From the NCBI GenBank assembly GCA_964487255.1, contig CAZAQV010000003.1:248001-312000 (forward strand): DNA of 64,000 nt. Direction: 5' to 3'. The notes beneath the pieces were generated by a model. That model had not been told where the DNA came from. It ran no database searches and worked only from the letters and a program-made list of their open reading frames with translations. A program made the translations under genes and the position numbers. The stretch's first letter is position 1. Every line of letters starts with the position of its first letter. This document shows positions 1 to 8,907 of this stretch, piece by piece. Source of the stretch: CAZAQV01 sp964487255 (GTDB taxonomy: Bacteria; Myxococcota_A; Polyangia; Polyangiales; CAZAQV01).

Positions 1-212
1 GCCGCTTGTCGCGCCGGCGCCTGGCCGATGCCAGCGGAAAGCACATTGCCAAGATAGGTTTCGTCGACCGCTTCCGCGGGGACTCCTGCACGCTCGACCG
101 CCGCACGAACCGCGGCAGCACCCAAGTCGACGGCGCTGGCACCCGAAAGCGCTCCTTGAAACGAGCCGATGGGCGTCCTGGCGGCGCTTACAATGTAGAC
201 CTCTTCGCTCAT
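1..212 (-). CDS. thiolase (acetyl-CoA C-acetyltransferase family), N-terminal fragment
   Basis: The reverse strand from the ATG at 210-212 reads into the window edge and gives about 70 residues. They begin MSEEVYIVSAARTPIGSF and continue through YLGNVLSAGIGQAPARQA, which is the conserved N-terminus of the thiolase superfamily (first beta strand with ARTP, then the GNV segment before the nucleophile loop). The active-site cysteine, expected near residue 88-90, lies outside the window. Acetyl-CoA acetyltransferases condense or cleave acetyl-CoA and acetoacetyl-CoA; a 3-ketoacyl-CoA thiolase is equally possible from this fragment. It follows the kelch-type lipoprotein gene on the same strand after 31 bp. 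Family assignment is solid, substrate is not. Confidence 0.85.
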   Translation of the reverse strand, partial: MSEEVYIVSAARTPIGSFQGALSGASAVDLGAAAVRAAVERAGVPAEAVDETYLGNVLSAGIGQAPARQA

Positions 213-243
213 GCCAGGGTTTTAGCCCAATCGCCCAGAAATG

Positions 244-1881
244 CTAGGGTGACACCGCGGACAAAGCGCAAAGGTTCTCAGCGGGACCGGCCACAACCCA
301 CTCGACGACCCCCGTTGCGGAAAAGCCTCCCTCGACGACCTCAACCCCGCCGAACACGACCCCTGAACCATTGGCGATGGCCACCATGCTGTGGCCAAAG
401 CGCGCATGGCGAAGCGGGGTAAGTGGGCGGGCGTTGTAAGTACCGAATTGCTCGGTCACCACAGTCACCTGGTCGGTGGGCTCGAAAGCAAACTGTTGTC
501 CCTCCTGCCCGTCGATGGCGCCTGTTCCGCCAGTAAGCAGCCACGCGTCCGATGTGGTCGCCGAGGCCTGAAAGATCGCGGGGGTCACACCCGCTCCCTC
601 AACGGCGATGCGGAGACCATCGATGGTCATCACACGCAAGGGTACGACCGCATAGATTTGCGAGACCTTGAGCTGGCAATCGCCAACGCAGATGGATTGT
701 AGGCCGCCGGCGAGCAGAACCTGCCCTGGAGCAAGCGAGGCGGCCTCGTGGAACGCCGTTGGGATCTCTTCGGGTGGTGCTGCGACGAGGGATGTTGTCA
801 AGGTAAGTGCATTCAGGATCTCTCCCGCGTTCGCTTGGACGTTGCCCATCGGCTCCAGAATCGGTCCCCCCCACAGCATCACCGACCCGTCTCCCACATC
901 GGTCGCGCTGTTGCCCAGCCTGTCGACCTGCGTGTCGAAGAGTTCAAGCATCCCTCCGCTCGCAATCCTCGCACCGCCGCCCACCGGCTGTCCGGTCGAG
1001 CTCACGCCGAAAGTCGCGAGCTCATCGGTGCCGGTATTGAAACCCGTGCCGTCTACACCCGCAAGCGGTTCGACCCGAACCGATCTCGCTACCGAATCGT
1101 AGACCAAGTCACGCACCGAGGCATAGCGAGTGGCATCGGTGGGTTGAACGGGCAGCCCAAAAAAGCCGGCTCGCGCGGCCGTGCTTCGGTTCAACTGAAA
1201 CGCAGCCGATCCGGCATCTGCTTGAAGGCCACCAAACACTCGAACGCGATGCACATTGCCCTCCGTCGAGACGAGCAGCGCAGAGCCGAAGGCACCTGAG
1301 AACGCTCCCTCGATTCTGTGTGATTCATCGGCTGCCGGATCGTAGACCTCCACGGTCTCGATCATGTCACCGACCTCGCCCTGTGTGCCTGGCAAGTTGA
1401 GCTCAACGCCACCGAACATCAGCACCTCCCCATTGGGCAGCGCAACGGCGTTCCCAAACGCGCGAGGAAGCGTGGTCGACCCGCAGCTGGTGCTCTGGGT
1501 CCGATGAAGCACGAGATCAACCCCAGCTCGTAGGTTCGTGTTGTCCGCACTTGCGAAGGCGATGACATTTTCACCCTGACAAACTTGAACGTCGACGCGC
1601 ATGCGCTCACTAGTGTCGGGAATGTCGATTGGCTCACTTTCGAATAGATCAATCGGGGTGCGTAGAAGCTCCGAGTCCTCCGACAGCATCAGACAGTCCA
1701 CGCCCGAGACAGGGCAGATCCGCACGAGGACTTCACCGGGAAGCGAACCACTGTCTTCGGGGGTGCACGCGCTATCCGACGGAGCAAGTCGAACCTGAAA
1801 ATCGACGCGGGTGCCCCCCGACTCACAGCCAAGCACCGCAAGTAAGATCAGCCCGAAACGCAACCTCACGTGGCGCTCCAT
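244..1881 (-). CDS. secreted lipoprotein with kelch-like beta-propeller repeats
   Basis: 545 residues. The N-terminus has a short hydrophobic stretch ending in LAVLGC, so Cys19 is the likely lipidated residue. From about residue 140 onward a motif recurs at roughly 50-70 residue spacing: a hydrophobic run ending in two glycines (EVLMFGGVE, VRVFGGLQ, GSVMLWGGP, QVLLAGGL, AWLLTGGTG, GVVFGGVEV). This is the second-strand signature of kelch or galactose-oxidase-type blades. The first 130 residues look like a beta-sandwich. It is probably an outer-membrane or periplasmic binding protein of unknown ligand; nothing indicates catalysis. Its start overlaps the last 16 bp of meaB, so the two are translationally linked. 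Such lipoproteins are frequent in myxobacterial genomes. Confidence 0.7.
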   Translation of the reverse strand: MERHVRLRFGLILLAVLGCESGGTRVDFQVRLAPSDSACTPEDSGSLPGEVLVRICPVSGVDCLMLSEDSELLRTPIDLFESEPIDIPDTSERMRVDVQVCQGENVIAFASADNTNLRAGVDLVLHRTQSTSCGSTTLPRAFGNAVALPNGEVLMFGGVELNLPGTQGEVGDMIETVEVYDPAADESHRIEGAFSGAFGSALLVSTEGNVHRVRVFGGLQADAGSAAFQLNRSTAARAGFFGLPVQPTDATRYASVRDLVYDSVARSVRVEPLAGVDGTGFNTGTDELATFGVSSTGQPVGGGARIASGGMLELFDTQVDRLGNSATDVGDGSVMLWGGPILEPMGNVQANAGEILNALTLTTSLVAAPPEEIPTAFHEAASLAPGQVLLAGGLQSICVGDCQLKVSQIYAVVPLRVMTIDGLRIAVEGAGVTPAIFQASATTSDAWLLTGGTGAIDGQEGQQFAFEPTDQVTVVTEQFGTYNARPLTPLRHARFGHSMVAIANGSGVVFGGVEVVEGGFSATGVVEWVVAGPAENLCALSAVSP

Positions 1882-2897
1882 AGCTTGTCGACAAGACCAG
1901 CAGCGGCCGAATATGGATCCGATTGGCCGCTACGCGCTTTTACCAACGCATCCTGATACTCACCAGCAAGGCGCTCGAGCGCGTGCCGGTACACGGCGTC
2001 ACGAAAAATCGCGGCGAACTCTCGCTCTTTACGCGCATCACGTCGACGCCGTCCCTCTTCACCGTCACGCAGAAACGCGACGTGTGCGTCGAGGGAAGTA
2101 ACGAGTTCGGCGATTCCCTCCCCTCGTGTCGCGACCGTCTTTATCACCGGAACCGTCCATGTCCCAGCAGGAGACTCACGATCCGGGCGAACGGTGGCGG
2201 CCGAGTGTCCCGGCGCCTTGGCTGCGGCACGCATGAGCGTCTCACCGAGCATCATCATTTGCTCAAGATCGCGGACCGCAATGTCTGCACCGTCACGGTC
2301 CGCTTTGTTCACGACAAAGAGGTCGGCAACCTCCAGAATCCCCGCTTTGATGGCCTGGATGTCGTCCCCCAGACCAGGTGGAACAACGACCAACGTCGAA
2401 TCCGCCAAACCGGCGACTTCGAGCTCGTCTTGCCCGACACCCACAGTTTCCACGATAACGATGTCAAAACCACCAGCAGCGATGACCCTCATGACATCGG
2501 ATGCCGAACGCGAAACCCCGCCAAGATGACCACGCGTGGCCAAGGAGCGAATAAACACACCTTGGTCCAAGAAGTGTTGCTGCATTCGGATGCGGTCGCC
2601 AAGAATTGCACCGCCGGTGTACGGGCTGGTGGGATCAACCGCCACGACACCAACGCTTCGGTCTTGTCGCCGGTAATGTCGCACGAGTTGATCAACCAGG
2701 GTGCTCTTTCCCGCACCGGGTGTTCCGGTCACGCCGATGACGTGCGCGTCGTGGCTATACGGATAAAGGCGCTCCAGAACCTCGATAAAACCGTCGGCCT
2801 GGTCATCGACAAAGCGTACCGCGCGCGCAAGCGCACGGATGTTTCCGTCGCGAACCTTCTGTGTCAGCGCGTCGACATCCATGACAGCGCAAACCAT
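1866..2897 (-). CDS. meaB: methylmalonyl-CoA mutase-associated GTPase MeaB (ArgK family)
   Basis: 343 residues, the normal length for MeaB. MeaB is a GTPase chaperone that gates cobalamin loading and protects adenosylcobalamin-dependent methylmalonyl-CoA mutase. The P-loop GTPGAGKS is at residues 58-65. The family block VDPTSPYTGGAILGDRIRM follows, then GVGQDELEVAGLADSTLVVVPPGLGDD and the guanine-specificity motif NKAD. A second ATG five codons in (MDVDAL) is an alternative start. The mutase genes are not in the window. A kelch lipoprotein and a thiolase follow on the same strand. A role in propionyl-CoA to succinyl-CoA flux follows from the family and is not shown by neighbours here. Confidence 0.95.
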   Translation of the reverse strand: MVCAVMDVDALTQKVRDGNIRALARAVRFVDDQADGFIEVLERLYPYSHDAHVIGVTGTPGAGKSTLVDQLVRHYRRQDRSVGVVAVDPTSPYTGGAILGDRIRMQQHFLDQGVFIRSLATRGHLGGVSRSASDVMRVIAAGGFDIVIVETVGVGQDELEVAGLADSTLVVVPPGLGDDIQAIKAGILEVADLFVVNKADRDGADIAVRDLEQMMMLGETLMRAAAKAPGHSAATVRPDRESPAGTWTVPVIKTVATRGEGIAELVTSLDAHVAFLRDGEEGRRRRDARKEREFAAIFRDAVYRHALERLAGEYQDALVKARSGQSDPYSAAAGLVDKLWSAT

Positions 2898-2919
2898 ACC
2901 TCAACCCGCATTCTCATGC

Positions 2920-3014
2920 AGAACCCTGCTTGCTGGTTCTTCGCGGCTGCGCGTCGGAAGCATCGATCTGTAGCGCCAGAACGCTCCGTGCTACCAGCAC
3001 GGGGCCGTTCGCGC
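2920..3014. repeat. intergenic hairpin cluster (degenerate copy of the TANNW-loop repeat)
   Basis: Two inverted repeats lie between meaB and the tRNA-Val gene. The first is AGAACC (2920-2925) with GGTTCT (2935-2940). The second is CCGTGC (2986-2991), loop TACCA, GCACGG (2997-3002), enclosed by an outer pair GAACG (2979-2983) and CGTTC (3006-3010). The loop and the nested outer arm match the layout of the repeat family described at 14668, 25014 and 55455. There is no T-run, so it does not look like a simple terminator for the tRNA. Confidence 0.5.
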
Positions 3015-3022
3015 GGAGCTCG

Positions 3023-3094
<72 letters not shown>

Positions 3095-3233
3095 CAGTGT
3101 CGAGCACTGCGTATAACAGCGCCCCGCAACCTCAGCAAGTGGAGCGCGCGATGACGCGTCAGCGGAAGAGCCAAAAAGGCAGGCGTAGGCCTAAATCGCG
3201 AGGTGCTACCTGCACTGAGTCGATTGGCCGGGG

Positions 3234-5505
3234 CTACGAGTCGGAGCCGGATTCGAGCTTCGCGCGCAGCAGGTCTCCAAAAGTACCAAAGCCTTGCTTC
3301 GACGCCTCTTTGCGGTACTCGCGCACGGCCTCGCGTTCGGCATCGTTTTCAAAGCCTTTGACGGAGAGTTTGAGACCGCCGCTCCGGTCGGTACCCACGA
3401 CCTTAACGTCAAGCTCGACGCCACTGTCCAGACCGCGCCGCTTCTCGCCGCTACCCCACGAACCTAGGTCACGCGAATGGATGAAGCCACGAGCCTTACG
3501 TCCGAGCACACCTTTGACGCGCACTTGAACGCCGGAATGCTCAACGCGATCGACCACCACTTTGATGTGTGACCCCGGCTTGAGCGACTTGGGACGCTCG
3601 CTTGGATTGAACGTCCCCTCGGCAACCGCCTTTTGTTCCTCATCGGTGAGCTTCGAAAGTGAGATGCGACGCTGCTTTTGGTCCATCCGATCGACCACGA
3701 CGGTCACTGGATCGCCAATATTGATAACTTGCGAAGCATGCTTGAGGTTTTTACCCAGCTCGTTGACGTGCAGTAGACCCTCGATACCGTCCGCGAGCTG
3801 AACGAACGCGCCAAAGTCTGTCGTGTTCGTGACTCGGCCCTCGATCACGGCGCCGGGTTTGACTGTGTCTTTGGCAGCATCCCACGGGTCGGGAAGCAGA
3901 GCCTTGAGTGAAAGCGAAATACGCACGTCGCGCAGCCGCTTGCCCTCTTTCTTGATGTCGAGGACCTTAACCTTGATGGTGTCGCCTGGCTTTGCGACAT
4001 CAGCGGGACGTGTGCCGTGCGACCAGTTTAGTTCGCTCTGATGCACCAACCCTTCGAGGCCATGACCCACGTCAGCGAAAAGCCCAAACTCTTTGACCTG
4101 CGTCACGGTGGCGTCGACCACCATACCCGAGTCGAGTTCCTTCAGACGCTCGCGTCGATGCTTACGCGCTTCGCGCTCAAGGATGGCACGTCGAGAAACG
4201 ACGATACCTTTGGACTTACCTTTTCGCTGCGGCAGTGAGAAGTCTAGCCTCTGCCCCACAAACTCCAGTGGGTTCGAAATTGCAGCCAACGACATACCGT
4301 TGGCCGGACAGAATACCCGGATACCTTCGACGAGAACGTCAAAGCCGCCACGGTTAAAGCCGAACACCAGTCCTGAAACCCTTGTGCGCGCCTCACGCGC
4401 TTGTTCAATCTTCGCTTTGGCAGCCTGCCGGTCGATGATTCGATTGACGATTGCGATCGTCCCACTCTCCGAGACCGACCCAATACGTCCACGCATAATG
4501 GTGCCAACCTCTGGAGGATCAGGGGGCGGGCCTTCCTGCGCAGCGGCCCCCTCGGGTGTTCCGTCGTCGTCGTCGCTCTCCTCATCATCCGCGTCGACCT
4601 GGACGTCTTCGCTCGCCGACGCCATCTCTTCAAGACTGATGTCGACACCGGAGTTGTCGGAGTCTGCCTCTGTCACACCAGCTGAAAGCTCGGCCACAGG
4701 AACCTCGCGCGTCACTTGATCGCCAGGAGCCCCCTGCGGCAGAGTCGCCGCGCCCGCAGGTGGCAGCGCTTCGGTTGCGCTGGGGGATGTTGGCTCCGCC
4801 GCTTGGTTGTTTTGTGCCGCATCGGCGGGAATGTCAGGCTCTTGTCCGGGCGCTGCCGCCTGAACCGAGGATGGATCAGCGTTGCGCTCTTCGGGAGCGG
4901 GTTGCGGGGGAACCTCGCGAGGTTCCCACAGATCCATCACGGCGGTTGCTTTGCCAAACAGATCGACAAAAATGCTGACGTCACGGACCTCGGCGACACG
5001 CCCAGCTACGATCTCACCTGCCGAGAACGCGTGATCGCGACCCATGCCCTTGGGTCCTTCGAAGAGATGGAGAAACGGGACCTGCGCCTGTTTGTTCTCC
5101 GGTGCAACTTCCTGCCCAGCACTCGACTTCTTTTTCTTTCGTCGACGTCGCTTCTTCTTTTTCTTCGATGCCTCACCGGCGTTTGGCGAAGTCGCTGCAG
5201 CATCCGGTGAGGCAGCATCCGGTGAGGCAGCATCCGGTGAGGCAGCATCCGGTGAGGCAGCATCCGNNNNNNNNNNNNNNNNNNNNNNNNNNNNNNNNNN
5301 NNNNNNNNNNNNNNNNNNNNNNNNNNNNNNNNNNNNNNNNNNNNNNNNNNNNNNNNNNNNNNNNNNGTAAGGCAGCATCCGGTGAGGCGGCGACAGCTGT
5401 TTGAGTCGGAGCATTCGCCGGCGTCGCATCAGGCGTCGCAGTTGTGTCCTTCTGGTTCGAGGTCTGGACGCTTGGATCGGAAGTTTCTGTTGAGGTCTTG
5501 TCCAC
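3234..5505 (-). CDS. multi-S1-domain RNA-binding protein (ribosomal protein S1-like) with repeat tail, interrupted by assembly gap
   Basis: Reading leftward from a GTG start at 5505, the frame enters a 100-N gap (5267-5366). It resumes in a different nominal frame, which only means that the gap length is not real. After the gap come PDAAS repeats, a Lys/Arg block, a long acidic linker and then S1-type OB folds. Two are clear: the first contains VTQVKEFGLFADV and GLVHQSEL (about 3930-4135), the second contains TDFGAFVQLADGIEGLLH (about 3655-3860). At least two more divergent ones flank them. These domains bind single-stranded RNA in ribosomal protein S1 and its relatives. The very long, low-complexity N-terminal half is unlike classical RpsA, so a myxobacterial S1-like RNA regulator is an alternative. 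Confidence 0.8.
5201..5389. repeat. 15-bp tandem repeat (PDAAS-coding) spanning the gap
   Basis: The unit catccggtgaggcag is seen four times plus a partial copy before the N run, and once more after it. On the coding strand it encodes Pro-Asp-Ala-Ala-Ser. The assembler evidently broke on the array, so the copy number is unknown and may vary among cells. Confidence 0.9.
5267..5366. other. assembly gap of 100 N
   Basis: Exactly 100 undetermined bases, a conventional placeholder for a gap of unknown length. It lies inside the coding sequence of the S1-domain protein and within its 15-bp repeat. Confidence 0.99.
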
Positions 5506-5531
5506 GGTAGATACTGGGAAAACGAGGACGG

Positions 5532-5559
5532 AGGCTAGCCGGTCTACCCCTTACGTCAA
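5532..5559 (-). promoter_or_regulatory. possible sigma-70 promoter of the S1-domain gene
   Basis: On the reverse strand TTGACG (5559-5554) is followed after 16 bp by TAGCCT (5537-5532). This would place transcription start roughly 20 nt before the GTG at 5505. The -35 box is good and the -10 box is poor. Confidence 0.3.
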
Positions 5560-5646
5560 GCGCATCTAACTCGAAATGCCCTACTGTTACCGAACGGGAG
5601 CACTGGATTCGCAGGCTATTGGGCAGGAAACTCTGTCCTAGGTAAG

Positions 5647-6051
5647 ATGAAAGCCGTGACCGATCGCCCCCGACCGCTTGAGCCGATCGACCTCTGTGTC
5701 GACTATGCGGGCATTAATGCCTTCTTTGCAGATTACGCTCGAAATATCGGCAGAGGCGGCACTTTTGTGCAGACGGACCGTCCGCTCGACATTGGGACCA
5801 AGCTGCGCTTCACCCTCAACGTTCCATCTTTACCCAACCCGATCTCGCTACTCGGACAGGTACAGTGGCGCGTCACGCCCGAGCAGAGTCACGAGGGGCA
5901 ACCGCCCGGTATGGGAATCGGCTTTCTCTATGCCTCCGAAGCAGAACGCGTCCGTCTGGACAACACCGTCGAGTCACTGATGCGGTCAAGCCTAGGCCCC
6001 GACCTGTGCCGAAAACTCTTGGCCCAAACGCGCAATACGCTCAAGCGCTAG
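5647..6051 (+). CDS. PilZ-domain protein of the TIGR02266-like myxobacterial type
   Basis: 134 residues, a stand-alone PilZ fold. The core FFADYARNIGRGGTFVQT, then LRFTLNVP, then GQVQWRVTP and GMGIGFL match the short PilZ paralogues that are abundant in Myxococcota. PilZ domains usually bind cyclic di-GMP through an N-terminal RxxxR and a D/NxSxxG motif. Here the first motif is not recognisable (only RPR at residues 7-9). The second reads NIGRGG, with glycine in place of serine. Nucleotide binding may therefore be lost and the domain may act in protein contacts. The gene ends 6 bp before the convergent BMC operon. Confidence 0.8.
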   Translation: MKAVTDRPRPLEPIDLCVDYAGINAFFADYARNIGRGGTFVQTDRPLDIGTKLRFTLNVPSLPNPISLLGQVQWRVTPEQSHEGQPPGMGIGFLYASEAERVRLDNTVESLMRSSLGPDLCRKLLAQTRNTLKR

Positions 6052-6057
6052 CCACGT

Positions 6058-6642
6058 TTATAGACGCGTGAGCGACCAGTCGAAGTCGGGGTGCGGTCGG
6101 GCTATGAGCTCGTTGCCGACCCGCAGTGCTGGGTCCACAATACTGTCGCCTGCCTCAAGTGCGGCTTCCACGGCATCTTGGCTGCCCTCGAACACGAAGT
6201 ACCCCTTACCGCCGATTCCACGACATAGGTGCAGGGCAAGTGGCCGAACTTCAGCGCACTTGAGCGCAGCGTCGGAGGCGAGCAGCGTTGCGCATGCAGT
6301 CGAGAACTCGAGCACACCGACGGCCCCCTGAACGGTAGCATCCGAAGCACCGTCGATCGCTGCAAGCAAGGCGTGATTCGCCGAAGGCAACAAAAGCGTA
6401 TCCCGCAAACGGTCCGCCGCCTCGTCCTTGGCCGCCGCAAGGGACTCCGCGACTTCTTCTTCCATCCCCGCAAACACGATAAGCATTTTACCGGGTGTAA
6501 CTGGATCGGTCCGCACAAGTGTGACTTGTGCGCGTTTGACAAGAACGTCGACGACGACAAGAGCGCGCGCGATGCTGTCGATTTCGAGAGCGGCCAGCGC
6601 CGGGGCTTCAAGGTCGCTGACTCGACGTGTGTCTGCACTCAT
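6058..6642 (-). CDS. BMC-T tandem-domain microcompartment shell protein (H. ochraceum BMC-T1-like)
   Basis: 194 residues from the ATG at 6640-6642, chosen because it follows the aldehyde dehydrogenase stop by 17 bp; an upstream ATG at 6720 would overlap that gene. Two BMC folds are visible. Domain 1 (about 14-100) has ALAALEIDSIARALVVVD and the PVTPGKMLIVFAG strand. Domain 2 (about 108-180) has VGVLEFSTACATLLASDAAL and GGKGYFVFEGSQ. This order and sequence resemble the trimeric pseudohexamer-forming BMC-T1 of Haliangium ochraceum. It should occupy hexagonal positions in the shell facets. It is the last gene of the operon. Confidence 0.88.
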   Translation of the reverse strand: MSADTRRVSDLEAPALAALEIDSIARALVVVDVLVKRAQVTLVRTDPVTPGKMLIVFAGMEEEVAESLAAAKDEAADRLRDTLLLPSANHALLAAIDGASDATVQGAVGVLEFSTACATLLASDAALKCAEVRPLALHLCRGIGGKGYFVFEGSQDAVEAALEAGDSIVDPALRVGNELIARPHPDFDWSLTRL

Positions 6643-6659
6643 ACGATTCGGCTCGGTTC

Positions 6660-8207
6660 CTAGACAATCCGGAAGTGGTCCTTGAGTGTACAGCGACGTT
6701 CCCGCGTGAACGTCCGACAAGTAGTGAGTCCCTCACCGGTTGGCGAAGCGATGGTCCAGCTTGTGTACCCCTCTCCGCCTGCGCCAATACCGGCAAAGTT
6801 CGGCGCGTTCTTGACGAAAATGGACGAGTTACAAACTCGGGCCATGCGCGAGAGGTTGCGTACGTTTGAGGAGTACATCACCGCGGTATGGCCGTATCCG
6901 TGCTCGACACGCTTCGCACATTGGATGGCGCTTTCGACGTCAGGTTGGCGCACCACCCCGACGATGGGCATGAGCATCTCTGTTTGCACAAATGGGTGAT
7001 CCTCAGGAACGTCCGCAAAAAGAAGCCGCACGTCGTCACCGCTGCGCTTGCCGGCGGCCTCAAGAAGCACAGACGCATTCTTGCCAACAAAGCTTCTGTT
7101 GATATGGTTCTCGCTGTCGAGAAGCGTGCCCTCAAGCTTACGAAGCTCCGACGGGCTCAAGCGATAGGCTCCGTGTGATTGCATTTCCTTCATGAGACGG
7201 TCTGCGATGTCCGTGACGGCGATGACCTCTTTTTCACATGTGCAGATTACGTTGTTGTCAAAGCTTGCGCCGGCAACGACCCCACGACCTGCCCAAGCTA
7301 GGTCGGCCGTCTCGTCGACGACCACAGGCGGGTTGCCGGGACCGGCCGAGACCGCGCGCTTACCGGAACGCATGGCTTCACGCACAACCGCACCACCACC
7401 GGTGACGACCAACAAGCGCACGCCTTCGTGGCGCATGGCATTTTGCGCGGACTCGATCGAAGGTTCTGCCAGACAGTGAAGCAGCGCCGGTGGACCGCCT
7501 GCACTCTCGATAGCCCGGTTGAGAAGCGAGACGTACCAGGCGCTGGTTTTGCGCGCCGCAGGGTGCACATTGAAGAGCACGGCGTTGCCACCTGCGACCA
7601 TGCCGATGCCATTGTTGATGATGGTTTCGGTGGGATTCGTGCACGGTGTGATGGAACAGATGACACCGAAGGGCGCACGCTCCATGATCATCAGCCCCTC
7701 GTCACCACTCTGCGCGACCGGTTCGAGAAATTCTGGCCCAGGCGTCTTCGTGATCGCGACACGGTTCTTGATCAGCTTGTCTTCGACACGACCGAGACCT
7801 GTCTCCTCAACGGCGCGGTGTGCCATCTCATCGAGGTGGGAAAGCCCGGCCTCTCGCATGGCAGCGACCGCCTTGTAGCGAGTCTCCAGCGGCATGTCAC
7901 TGAAGAGTTCGAACGCCTCGCGAGCGGCACGCACTGCTGTGTCGAGGTCGTCGTGAACTCCTGGTTGTCCCGATCGAGAAAGCACCGTTGGCGCGACGTT
8001 CGGGCGAGGCTTGGCTTGAACAAACAACGCAGCAGGGTGGGCGTCGTTGCCGCGCGCAACCTCAGCAATGGATGCACTCGCAGCAGGCGACGGCGACACC
8101 GCATGGCTTCGGTTGACGGACATGCGTTCGCGCACGCGACCTACAACAGCATCGACGATGGCGTCGATGGTGTGGTCATCGAGTCCTGCAGTCGGCAGTC
8201 GTTTCAT
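6660..8207 (-). CDS. BMC-associated CoA-acylating aldehyde dehydrogenase (PduP/EutE-like)
   Basis: 515 residues. The enzyme oxidises an aldehyde to its acyl-CoA with NAD+ and free CoA, and is the core enzyme of most metabolosomes. Evidence is FGVICSITPCTNPTETIINN at about 180-199, GNAVLFNVHPAA, VTGGGAVV, SAGPGNPPVVVD, and GASFDNNVIC with the catalytic Cys at 322. The first 29 residues form a predicted amphipathic helix (about residues 9-29, LDDHTIDAIVDAVVGRVRER), followed by a Ser/Ala-rich linker. That is the usual layout of an encapsulation peptide that tethers cargo to the shell. Substrate chain length cannot be read from sequence. A GGAGAAG ribosome site lies 5 nt before the ATG, immediately after an intergenic hairpin. 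Confidence 0.93.
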   Translation of the reverse strand: MKRLPTAGLDDHTIDAIVDAVVGRVRERMSVNRSHAVSPSPAASASIAEVARGNDAHPAALFVQAKPRPNVAPTVLSRSGQPGVHDDLDTAVRAAREAFELFSDMPLETRYKAVAAMREAGLSHLDEMAHRAVEETGLGRVEDKLIKNRVAITKTPGPEFLEPVAQSGDEGLMIMERAPFGVICSITPCTNPTETIINNGIGMVAGGNAVLFNVHPAARKTSAWYVSLLNRAIESAGGPPALLHCLAEPSIESAQNAMRHEGVRLLVVTGGGAVVREAMRSGKRAVSAGPGNPPVVVDETADLAWAGRGVVAGASFDNNVICTCEKEVIAVTDIADRLMKEMQSHGAYRLSPSELRKLEGTLLDSENHINRSFVGKNASVLLEAAGKRSGDDVRLLFADVPEDHPFVQTEMLMPIVGVVRQPDVESAIQCAKRVEHGYGHTAVMYSSNVRNLSRMARVCNSSIFVKNAPNFAGIGAGGEGYTSWTIASPTGEGLTTCRTFTRERRCTLKDHFRIV

Positions 8208-8292
8208 CTTCTTCTCCGGGGGTTGACACCTAACCCTCCTCTCGCGTCGCTCGCTTCACCCCAGCTCCGCCGATTGATCTTACCAACGTTCA
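8208..8292 (-). repeat. intergenic leader with GTG-loop hairpin, upstream of the aldehyde dehydrogenase
   Basis: On the coding strand the spacer reads GGAGCTGGGGTGAA, a short GC-rich stretch, then GGGTT..AACCC (8236-8232 with 8224-8220) around AGGTGTC, then the Shine-Dalgarno sequence. Longer, better paired versions of the same module precede sucD and sucC. The left end (gattgatctta) looks like a truncated TANNW-loop repeat. Confidence 0.6.
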
Positions 8293-8589
8293 TTAATCTT
8301 CATCTTTTCGAAACCGGTCCTCGCCGCCGATTTCAACGTTGTCGACGATCGCCATGACGACTGCGTCGACAGGACGGTCCTTGGTAATGACGGTCTGACG
8401 CGCCGACGAACCGGACGCGTAAAGCACGACCTCCCCAACGCCCGCTCCCACTGTGTCGGCAGCGACGAGCGTGGCACCATCGGGCTTGCCCGTTTCATCG
8501 CACTGGCGCAGCAGGAGGAACTTGAGACCTTCAAGTTCCTCCTCCTTACGACTCGCGACGACGGTGCCGAGCACGCGAGCGAGGAACAT
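8293..8589 (-). CDS. BMC-P pentameric vertex protein (EutN/CcmL family)
   Basis: 98 residues, the normal size. The fold is an OB-like barrel: MFLARVLGTVVASRKEEEL, then LKFLLLRQ, then TLVAADTVGAGVGEVVLYASGSSAR and the strand VDAVVMAIVDNVEI. All are characteristic of EutN/CcmL/GrpN proteins, which form pentamers capping the twelve vertices of a microcompartment. It lies 3 bp after the BMC-H stop. The C-terminal tail is short and charged (GGEDRFRKDED). Confidence 0.95.
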   Translation of the reverse strand: MFLARVLGTVVASRKEEELEGLKFLLLRQCDETGKPDGATLVAADTVGAGVGEVVLYASGSSARQTVITKDRPVDAVVMAIVDNVEIGGEDRFRKDED

Positions 8590-8592
8590 GGG

Positions 8593-8895
8593 TTAACCCC
8601 CAGTATTTTGTGCGTCAGTGACGCGAACGATCGGCAATGCTTGGTCGATGTTGGCGTGCGGACGAGGAATCACGTGGACGCTAACAAGCTCGCCTACGCG
8701 CTCCGCTGCGCGGGCACCCGCTTCCGTTGCAGCCTTGACGGCGGCAACGTCTCCACGAACGACGGCCGTTACGAACCCGCCGCCGATCTTCTCATAGCTC
8801 ACCAGCTCAACGCGAGCGGCCTTGACCATCGCATCGGAGGCCTCCACCATCGCCACAAAACCTCGCGTCTCAATCATTCCTAGTGCATCTGCCAT
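8593..8895 (-). CDS. BMC-H hexameric shell protein (PduA/EutM family)
   Basis: 100 residues, single BMC domain: DALGMIETRGFVAMVEASDAMVKAARV, pore segment EKIGGGFVTAVVRGDVAAVKAAT, then LVSVHVIPRPHANIDQALP. The hexamer tiles the shell facets, and the pore loop around KIGGGF lines the central channel. It has a strong ribosome site (AAGGAG, 7 nt before the ATG), fitting its role as the most abundant shell component. The first base of that site lies at the end of a repeat element, so the repeat forms the 5' leader. Confidence 0.96.
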   Translation of the reverse strand: MADALGMIETRGFVAMVEASDAMVKAARVELVSYEKIGGGFVTAVVRGDVAAVKAATEAGARAAERVGELVSVHVIPRPHANIDQALPIVRVTDAQNTGG

Positions 8896-8907
8896 GCGCT
8901 CTCTCCT

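Noticed and set aside
5267..5366. Gap as the site of a mobile element
   Set aside because: The sequence on both sides is the same 15-bp repeat, which explains the break without an insertion.
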